Shown here: positions 7,365 to 12,557 of the stretch, one piece after another | Layout: each line of letters begins with the position of its first letter | Numbering within the stretch: position 1 is the first letter of the stretch | DNA from: Dehalococcoidia bacterium | Lineage (GTDB): Bacteria > Chloroflexota > Dehalococcoidia > UBA3495 | Direction: 5' to 3' | Length of the DNA: 12,557 nucleotides | Assembly: GCA_002730485.1 (NCBI GenBank) | Contig: PCAH01000080.1 | Span: 1-12,557, forward strand | The notes under the pieces: model-generated | The model's input: the letters and a program-made list of their open reading frames with translations, nothing else | Databases searched by the model: none | What the model was told of the DNA's origin: nothing | Translations under genes and position numbers: made by a program

Positions 7365-8090
7365 ATGCCCGACACCAAACCAATCTCCAGCGAAACCTTG
7401 GAGGTGCTAAGAACCATTCCTACCCAGACCCTGATCGATGGACTCTGGGTGATGGGCTGGCCCATGAGCTTTATCCACGGCGCAAAGCCATTGCAGCAGG
7501 GACAACACATGTCCGGACGGGCCGTGACCCTGCGGTTTGTTCCCCATCGCCCTGACCTGGTGGCCGATAAGCCCAAAGGCGCAGATTCAGCCGAATATGT
7601 GGCAATCGAGCTATGCGGACCAGAAGAGATTCTGGTCATCGACGCCATGGGCTGGGAATACAGTTCCATTGGTGGCGATATCAAGTTCCTGCGCATGATG
7701 CAGTTGAAGGCTGGCGGTTTGGTGACCGACGGAGCAGCGCGGGACAGCAACACCCTCAAGGGGTACGGTTTCCCTGTTTACGCCGCCAACACCACGGCCA
7801 AGCAGGGGCCAGCGGAATTCTGGCCCTGGCAGGTCAACGACGCCATCCAGTGCGGCGGGGTCCTAGTCCGTCCTGGCGACGCTGTGGTGGGCGATGACGA
7901 TGGCGTGGTTGTGGTGCCAGCCTCGGCGGTGGACGAAGTCATCCGCATTGCCCACGAGCGGGAAGAGGTGGAGGAGGTCATCAAGGCCCAACTCGAGATT
8001 GAGCAGTGCTCCCCAGGCAAGTACTATCCCTTCAACGACGCAACCTGGAAGTTGTTCGAAGAGAAAACCGGCAAGAAACGCACCGGCTAG
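7365..8090 (+). CDS. RraA / 4-hydroxy-4-methyl-2-oxoglutarate aldolase family protein
   Basis: This 241-residue protein has the RraA-like swivelling fold signature (older annotation: dimethylmenaquinone methyltransferase). It shows TLIDGLW near the N-terminus, the glycine pair Gly103-Gly104, then GGLVTDGAARD with Arg126 and Asp127, and GDAVVGDDDGVVVVPA late in the fold. Class II HMG/CHA aldolases of this family cleave 4-hydroxy-2-oxo-dicarboxylic acids to pyruvate or oxaloacetate products; Asp127 would help bind the divalent metal. The acidic residue usually three positions after that Asp is Thr130 here, so the specificity may differ. A helical C-terminal tail (EREEVEEVIKAQLE...) follows. AAGGGGTG at 7352-7359 is a good ribosome-binding site. 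The gene lies 31 bases after the acyl-CoA dehydrogenase and probably closes the operon started at 4526, where it could cleave a hydroxy-oxo-acid intermediate. Confidence 0.85.
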   Translation: MPDTKPISSETLEVLRTIPTQTLIDGLWVMGWPMSFIHGAKPLQQGQHMSGRAVTLRFVPHRPDLVADKPKGADSAEYVAIELCGPEEILVIDAMGWEYSSIGGDIKFLRMMQLKAGGLVTDGAARDSNTLKGYGFPVYAANTTAKQGPAEFWPWQVNDAIQCGGVLVRPGDAVVGDDDGVVVVPASAVDEVIRIAHEREEVEEVIKAQLEIEQCSPGKYYPFNDATWKLFEEKTGKKRTG

Positions 8091-8131
8091 GCACAAAAAT
8101 GCGGCCCTGAAATCCATGGCGTGATTGAAAG

Positions 8132-8144
8132 ACGTATTTTACGT
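8132..8144. repeat. Short palindrome upstream of the HtrA gene
   Basis: ACGTA-TTT-TACGT is a perfect 5-bp dyad in the AT-rich gap (8091-8196) before the protease gene. TTGAAA (8125-8130) and TATATT (8144-8149) flank it, but their 13-bp spacing is too short for a normal sigma70 promoter. It could be an operator or leader structure. The evidence is only the symmetry and position. Confidence 0.3.
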
Positions 8145-8196
8145 ATATTGGAAATTGGCTAATCACTGCCGTGGATTCTTGGGGGCTGAAATAAGA

Positions 8197-9456
8197 ATGG
8201 ATCAACTGCATAGGGAAAATTCCAGGACGATGCTTAGGAGCATAAACCTCAAAAAATGGCTGTTGCCCGTCGGGCTGGCGCTGATGTTATTCGTCAGCGC
8301 TGCTTGCAGTAGCGATACGATTACCACACCTGGTGCTGACGTTGCAGAGGGTTCGACAGCGCGATCATCCGTATCTGGACAAGCCTCAGCAGACGGCGAA
8401 ACTGAAGCCAGTCGACTGGTGGCTGCGCAAGAATCAGTCTTGATCCAGCTTTACCAGAAGGCTCTGCCGTCGGTGGTCAATATCCAGGTTATCCAGGGGC
8501 TCGATGGTAACAACGGCACCGGAACATTCCCCAACATCCCTGGCGTGCCGGATGACTTCTTGGAGCGGGGTGAGGGCTCTGGATTCGTTTGGGACGATGA
8601 AGGCCGTATCGTAACCAATCAGCACGTTGTCGACGGCGCGAGTACCGTCACCGTCATCTTTGCCGACCGCACCCAGGTATTGGCAAAGGTATTGGGCGGG
8701 GATGTCGACTCCGATCTGGCGGTGCTAGAACTGATCGAGCCATTGGACGACCTGGTTCCCATAGAGCTGGGCGATAGCCGCGAGGTCCAGGTGGGGCAAA
8801 TGGCCATCGCCATCGGCGCGCCTTTCGGAAAGGAATTCACCATGACCACGGGCATCGTTAGCGCCGTTGGGCGTACCATTCGCAGCGGCTCCAGCCAGTT
8901 CACGGTCCCCGAGGTTATTCAGACCGATGCCCCCATCAACCCGGGAAATTCCGGTGGGCCATTGTTGGACCGCAGAGGGCGGGTTCTGGGCATCAATACC
9001 CAGATTATCAGCCGGTCCGGCAGCAACGCTGGCGTCGGCCTGGCAGTGCCCATCAACATCGCCAAGATGGTGGTTCCGGCCATCATTGAAGACGGTAAAT
9101 ACGAGTACTCCTGGCTAGGCATCTCAGGTGGCCCGGTGGGACCGGACGTTGCTCAGTTGATGGAATTGCCGGAAGGCACCCAAGGGGCACTGGTGATAAC
9201 AGTGCGTGAAGATGGCCCAGCGGGAGAGGGCGGATTGGCCGGTAGTGACCGGACTGAGGTGGTAAACGGTATACAATACTCCCTCGGCGGCGACACGATC
9301 ACCGGCATCGACGGCAATTCGGTTCGGGACATGACCGACCTGATCGTCTATCTGACCAACAACACCAGACCTGGCGACGAGATCATGCTGGATGTGATTC
9401 ACTCAGACGGTTCTTCAGAGGAGATTCCAATCACCCTGGGAACCCGCCCCGGCTAG
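8197..9456 (+). CDS. htrA: HtrA/DegP-family trypsin-like serine protease, predicted lipoprotein, with one PDZ domain
   Basis: This 419-residue protein is a surface quality-control protease. A basic n-region (RSINLKK), a hydrophobic stretch and VSAAC (Cys37) look like a lipoprotein signal, followed by a Ser/Thr/Ala-rich linker. The catalytic triad of the S1C family is complete: His143 (NQHVVDG), Asp173 (DSDLAVLEL) and Ser252 (INPGNSGGPLLD). A single PDZ domain follows (about residues 308-415), containing an insertion between GLAG and GGDTITGIDG. The reading frame is open back to a TTG at 8125, but that would put 24 extra residues before the signal. ATG 8197 (GGGGG about 11 nt upstream) or ATG 8230 is more likely. 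The MOSC gene follows after 27 bases. A lipid-anchored HtrA fits a cell-envelope function outside the cytoplasmic membrane. Confidence 0.93.
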   Translation: MDQLHRENSRTMLRSINLKKWLLPVGLALMLFVSAACSSDTITTPGADVAEGSTARSSVSGQASADGETEASRLVAAQESVLIQLYQKALPSVVNIQVIQGLDGNNGTGTFPNIPGVPDDFLERGEGSGFVWDDEGRIVTNQHVVDGASTVTVIFADRTQVLAKVLGGDVDSDLAVLELIEPLDDLVPIELGDSREVQVGQMAIAIGAPFGKEFTMTTGIVSAVGRTIRSGSSQFTVPEVIQTDAPINPGNSGGPLLDRRGRVLGINTQIISRSGSNAGVGLAVPINIAKMVVPAIIEDGKYEYSWLGISGGPVGPDVAQLMELPEGTQGALVITVREDGPAGEGGLAGSDRTEVVNGIQYSLGGDTITGIDGNSVRDMTDLIVYLTNNTRPGDEIMLDVIHSDGSSEEIPITLGTRPG

Positions 9457-9483
9457 TACGGCGCGTAGTAATGGAGAGGGTAT

Positions 9484-10290
9484 TTGCGTACGATAGCGGC
9501 AATCTTCACATCGCCTGTTAAGTCCCTTTCCCTGCTACAACCGGAGTCTGTCACCGTCGGCTATTCCGGAATAGTCGAGGACCGACGGTTTCATCTGGTG
9601 GACGCGGACGGTCGGCTGCTCACCCAACGGCAGCACGGTCGCCTGGCACTGGTGCAGGCCGGTTATTCCGCGGAGACAGAAATCCTGACACTACGGTTCC
9701 CTGATTCCAAATACCTGGAAGGTACCACGGAGTTGGGCGATACGGTCTCCACCACCATCTGGGGTCGACAGGTACCTGGTAGGGAAGTCACCGGACACTG
9801 GAACGAAGCTCTTTCTTCGTTCTGCGGCTCCCCCATCCGCATGGTAAAGACCGATGCCCCAGGGGACAGCTATGACGAGTATCCTGTCTCCGTATTGTCC
9901 CAGGCTTCCATCGATAAATTAGGCGGCTATTTGACGGATAACCTGGCCGCCTCAGAAGATGCCATCAGCATTCCAACGTTCGAGGGACGGCGCTTCCGCC
10001 CAAATTTTTTGATCGATGGCTGTTCTCCCCATGAGGAGGACTACTGGCTTGGTGGGGTGGTCCAGATAGGCCCTGACCTGCGGGTGAGATTGGTGGCTCC
10101 CGATCCCCGCTGCGCCATCACCACCCTGGACCCGGACACCGGAGAGCGTGACTTCAACGTACCCAAACTGCTTCAGCGATACCGCCCCAACACCCGCGCC
10201 CCTTACTTCGGCGTCTATGGCGCGGTCGAGGCCACCGGCGTGGTCACGGTGGGCGACACAGTGGAACTGATCCAACAACCCTCCCAATAG
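9484..10290 (+). CDS. MOSC-domain molybdenum-cofactor-binding protein
   Basis: This 268-residue protein has a MOSC N-terminal beta-barrel (TSPVKSL, EDRRFHLVDADGRLLTQRQ) followed by a MOSC domain (FRPNFLIDG, then APDPRCAITTLDPDTGE). Cys210 in DPRCAIT is the expected molybdenum-cofactor ligand, as in mARC and YcbX proteins. Those enzymes reduce N-hydroxylated compounds or carry sulfurated cofactor. No ferredoxin domain is attached (YcbX of E. coli has one), so an external electron donor would be needed. The start is TTG at 9484, supported by GGAG at 9473-9476 with a 7-nt spacer and by the family's usual first residues. It lies 27 bases after the protease gene and is probably co-transcribed with it, although no functional link between the two is evident. 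Confidence 0.9.
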   Translation: MRTIAAIFTSPVKSLSLLQPESVTVGYSGIVEDRRFHLVDADGRLLTQRQHGRLALVQAGYSAETEILTLRFPDSKYLEGTTELGDTVSTTIWGRQVPGREVTGHWNEALSSFCGSPIRMVKTDAPGDSYDEYPVSVLSQASIDKLGGYLTDNLAASEDAISIPTFEGRRFRPNFLIDGCSPHEEDYWLGGVVQIGPDLRVRLVAPDPRCAITTLDPDTGERDFNVPKLLQRYRPNTRAPYFGVYGAVEATGVVTVGDTVELIQQPSQ

Positions 10291-10339
10291 CAGCATCCGG
10301 CCCTTGATTCGCTCCTAAACTCGGTGGCCATTCCCCCGT

Positions 10340-10368
10340 TTGACACCTCTACTGGGCGTGTTTACACT
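10340..10368 (+). promoter_or_regulatory. Near-consensus sigma70 promoter for the aldolase gene
   Basis: TTGACA (10340-10345, perfect -35) and TACACT (10363-10368) are separated by exactly 17 bp in the 165-bp gap after the MOSC gene. Transcription would start near 10375, giving an untranslated leader of about 80 nt before the ATG at 10456. It makes the aldolase a separately expressed gene. Confidence 0.75.
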
Positions 10369-10455
10369 CGCTTGAGATTCAGCTATTGATGGCCGTAACG
10401 TCGACCAGGGCTTCGGGTACGGCCAGTAAATTTGTGAGTAAACAGGGAGAAGATC

Positions 10456-11247
10456 ATGAAACCGAACAGAATCAAGAAGGTGATGAACGAGGGTGGCTTG
10501 GCCCTTGTCAGTCACATAGGGTTTGCCGATCCGGCGGTGGTGGAGATCATCGCCAAAGCCGGTTTCGACGGAGCTTTCATCGATATGGAGCACTCGATAT
10601 TCGACATGCAGACCGTGGGTGAGATGATTCGCGTCGCGGACCTCTGCGATATCACCCCGGTGGTCCGGGTTCCCGATGAAAACCCCAAGACCATCCTGCG
10701 TCTGCTGGACATGGGAGCACAGGGAATTCAGGTGCCTCACATTGCCGGAGCCAAGGGCGCCAGAAAAGCTGTGGAGGCCGTCCGCTATCCTCCATTGGGC
10801 GAGCGCGGTGGTGCGGGCAGCACCAGGGCCGCCGGTTACGGCTCTGTGCCCTGGACCGAGCACATGCAGACTTCCAACGACGAGATCCTGCTGATAGTGA
10901 TGACCGAGGACAAACGCGGCCTGGACGAGATCGCCGACATAGCAGCAGTGCCAGGCGTGGACGTGATTGCTCTTGGCCCCACCGACATCAGCACTGCCCT
11001 TGGGTTGACCGATCCGGCTGACCCCAAACTAAGGGAGACCTTTGTGGAACTGGCGGCCAAGGTGAACGCCGTTGGCAACGCCCGGGTTTATATCCCGGTG
11101 AACCACGCCGCCTGCCGTTTCACTCCCCAGGATCTGCTTGAGATGGGAGTCAACTACTGTTCGGTGGCACCGGCTCCGCCGACCATCGTGCTGAACTCTC
11201 TGAAGGCAACCGCAGCCAACATCAGGGAAGAAGCCGCAAAGAGGTAG
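10456..11247 (+). CDS. HpcH/HpaI family class II aldolase
   Basis: This 263-residue TIM-barrel protein belongs to the HpcH/HpaI aldolase/citrate lyase family, which cleaves 4-hydroxy-2-oxo acids to pyruvate plus an aldehyde using a divalent metal. The expected active-site set is present: DMEH with His46, VVRVPDEN with Arg71, the GAQGIQVPH stretch, MTEDKRG with metal-ligand Glu151, and GPTDIS with metal-ligand Asp177. The length is typical. AGGGAGA at 10444-10450, about six nt before ATG, is a strong ribosome-binding site, and a near-consensus promoter lies upstream. The gene stands alone on its transcript but shares its chemistry with the RraA-type protein at 7365-8090, so both may act on oxo-acid products of the same breakdown route. 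The substrate is unknown: HpaI, GarL and RhmA types cannot be separated by eye. Confidence 0.92.
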   Translation: MKPNRIKKVMNEGGLALVSHIGFADPAVVEIIAKAGFDGAFIDMEHSIFDMQTVGEMIRVADLCDITPVVRVPDENPKTILRLLDMGAQGIQVPHIAGAKGARKAVEAVRYPPLGERGGAGSTRAAGYGSVPWTEHMQTSNDEILLIVMTEDKRGLDEIADIAAVPGVDVIALGPTDISTALGLTDPADPKLRETFVELAAKVNAVGNARVYIPVNHAACRFTPQDLLEMGVNYCSVAPAPPTIVLNSLKATAANIREEAAKR

Positions 11248-11338
11248 CCGTAATTTGACCAACGCCGGGCCAGGGCACGGGCCGAAGATTCCCCGTAACG
11301 TGTCCTGGTATCCGGTGGTGGCTAATATGCCAAACCGC

Positions 11339-11393
11339 TATACTTTGATGTGACATACGGAGGAAATAATCCAGCCTTCAGCGTTGACCTCCG
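11339..11393 (+). promoter_or_regulatory. Possible promoter -10 and leader hairpin before the desaturase gene
   Basis: TATACT (11339-11344) is a good -10 element, but the hexamer 17 bp upstream (TGGTGG) is a poor -35. Downstream, CGGAGG (11358-11363) pairs with CCTCCG (11388-11393) around a 24-nt loop. The left arm is a perfect Shine-Dalgarno sequence, yet no ATG, GTG or TTG follows it at useful distance. The rest of the 164-bp gap (11248-11411) shows no clear terminator. Confidence 0.4.
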
Positions 11394-11411
11394 GAGCCTG
11401 CCTAGGATCAC

Positions 11412-12536
11412 GTGAGCCGCAGAGCCACGGGAGAGAACACCATCAGTACAGAAAACACCATCGGTTCCGCAGTCGGCGTCACACCCAATACCAGTGACGA
11501 TTCCGATTCTGCAGAGCCCATCACCAGACGAGAACGAGACCGGGAATATCTAGAACTCAAACGGCGGGTCACCAAAGCGGGACTCCTGGACCGGCAATAC
11601 GGCTATTACGCCTGGAAGATACCCAGTGTGGTGGCCATGGTTGCAACCAGCATCGCCGTGATGGTCATCTTCAGCGACACCCTTTGGATCCAGATGCTGA
11701 ACGCAGCATTCCTAGCTCTGACATTCACAAACCTGGGATTTCTGGGGCATGACTCTGGACACCGCCAGATGTTCAAGAAAGTCAGGCATAACGACTGGGT
11801 GTTGCTGGGCGTGGGGTTCCTGACCGGCATGACCCCCAGTTGGTGGCAGGACAAGCACAACACCCATCACCGCGCGCCCAACCAACTTGAGATTGACAGC
11901 GACATCGAAGTATCACTCTTCGCCTTCACCCAAGAGCAGGCCATGGGTATGAGGGGCATTGGCCGGATCACTGTGAAGCACCAGGCAGTGTTGTTTTATC
12001 CATTGTTGATGCTGACGGCCCTGAGCCTGCTGTTTGGAGGCATCGCCTACCAGATTCGCAAAGAGCGAATGCGCTACCCGGTCACCGAGCCGGTTCTTGT
12101 GGTCGCCGGGCTGGTCGCCTACTTGGCAGTGATCTTCTTCTTCTTGGGACCCTGGTATGGCATCGCGTTCATCGCAGTGCATCGGGCGTTGGGCGGCATC
12201 TACCTGGGTTCGGTGTTCGCTCCCAATCACAAGGGCATGCCCATCCTGGACAAAGAAACTGACATGGATTTCCTGCACCAGCAGGTGTTGACCGCTCGCA
12301 ACGTGCAGGGCAGCCCCATCGCCGACTTCTGGTACGGTGGGCTGAATTATCAGATCGAGCACCACCTGTTCCCCAACATGCCCCGCAACAACCTCAAAAA
12401 AGCCCAGGTTGTGGTGAAGTCATTTTGCGAGGAGAAGGGGATACCCTACCACCAGACCGGGGTCTGGCAGTCCCATGTAGAGATACTGAGTTTCCTCCAT
12501 GAAGTGAGCGCTCCACTGAGGCAGAAGAAAGCCTAA
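11412..12536 (+). CDS. Membrane fatty acid desaturase
   Basis: This 374-residue di-iron integral membrane desaturase has all three histidine boxes: HDSGH (113-117), HNTHH (149-153) and QIEHH (314-318). The QxxHH form of the third box is typical of the acyl-lipid/linoleoyl-CoA (front-end-like) branch. Hydrophobic pairs at about 72-110 and 191-268 flank the catalytic face, with a shorter one at 130-145. It would introduce a double bond into membrane lipid acyl chains, using oxygen and an electron donor such as ferredoxin; no cytochrome b5 domain is fused. The N-terminal 40 residues are polar and low in complexity. GTG 11412 is the first possible start after an in-frame TAG at 11403-11405, and AGGA lies 4 nt upstream. 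The stop is followed by only 21 bases of window, with no terminator visible. Confidence 0.93.
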   Translation: MSRRATGENTISTENTIGSAVGVTPNTSDDSDSAEPITRRERDREYLELKRRVTKAGLLDRQYGYYAWKIPSVVAMVATSIAVMVIFSDTLWIQMLNAAFLALTFTNLGFLGHDSGHRQMFKKVRHNDWVLLGVGFLTGMTPSWWQDKHNTHHRAPNQLEIDSDIEVSLFAFTQEQAMGMRGIGRITVKHQAVLFYPLLMLTALSLLFGGIAYQIRKERMRYPVTEPVLVVAGLVAYLAVIFFFLGPWYGIAFIAVHRALGGIYLGSVFAPNHKGMPILDKETDMDFLHQQVLTARNVQGSPIADFWYGGLNYQIEHHLFPNMPRNNLKKAQVVVKSFCEEKGIPYHQTGVWQSHVEILSFLHEVSAPLRQKKA

Positions 12537-12557
12537 ACCCTCAGAGATAGCTAAAAA

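Noticed and set aside
8125..8196. Upstream TTG start for the HtrA gene
   Set aside because: It would place 24 residues in front of the signal sequence and has no ribosome-binding site. ATG 8197 or 8230 fits a lipoprotein signal better.
1..12557. CRISPR arrays, tRNA or rRNA genes, transposases, attachment sites
   Set aside because: No spaced repeat array, cloverleaf, rRNA segment, transposase motif or terminal inverted repeats were seen.

Overview
The window is about 12.6 kb of compact, moderately GC-rich bacterial DNA. It carries 12 recognisable protein genes and no RNA genes, insertion sequences or CRISPR. No marker gene fixes the taxonomy. The gene content suggests a heterotrophic, probably Chloroflexota-like bacterium (SAR202/Dehalococcoidia type): paired family III CoA-transferases, a luciferase-like flavin/F420 oxidoreductase, paired acyl-CoA dehydrogenases, RraA-type and HpcH/HpaI-type aldolases, a predicted HtrA lipoprotein, and a small CxC..C + SEC-C protein. 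This is inference from content only.

Layout. (1) 1-177: 3' end of a small antibiotic-biosynthesis-monooxygenase (ABM)/IsdG-like gene, facing a tiny SEC-C zinc-motif gene (280-441, minus) across a shared bidirectional terminator (220-253). (2) 533-3122: a sigma70-like promoter and two overlapping CaiB/BaiF CoA-transferase genes. Only the second has the catalytic Asp, so the pair looks like one heteromeric enzyme. (3) 3136-4356 (minus): an MFS transporter, convergent with the CoA-transferases and divergent from the next operon. The 169-bp divergent gap holds several inverted repeats. (4) 4526-8090: a tight operon of LLM oxidoreductase, a shortened acyl-CoA dehydrogenase that lacks its middle domain, a second acyl-CoA dehydrogenase, and an RraA/HMG-aldolase-like protein. 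(5) 8197-10290: predicted lipoprotein HtrA protease plus MOSC-domain protein. (6) 10340-11247: a near-consensus promoter and an HpcH/HpaI aldolase. (7) 11412-12536: a membrane fatty acid desaturase with all three histidine boxes.

Taken together, genes 607-8090 plus the aldolase at 10456 read as a catabolic neighbourhood. A carboxylic acid could be imported (MFS), activated by CoA transfer (CaiB pair), oxidised (LLM enzyme and acyl-CoA dehydrogenases), and cleaved by aldolases. The substrate cannot be read from the sequence. The most unusual points are the in-frame loss of the middle domain in the first acyl-CoA dehydrogenase, the split of catalytic residues across the CoA-transferase pair, and the inverted-repeat cluster between the transporter and the oxidoreductase operon.
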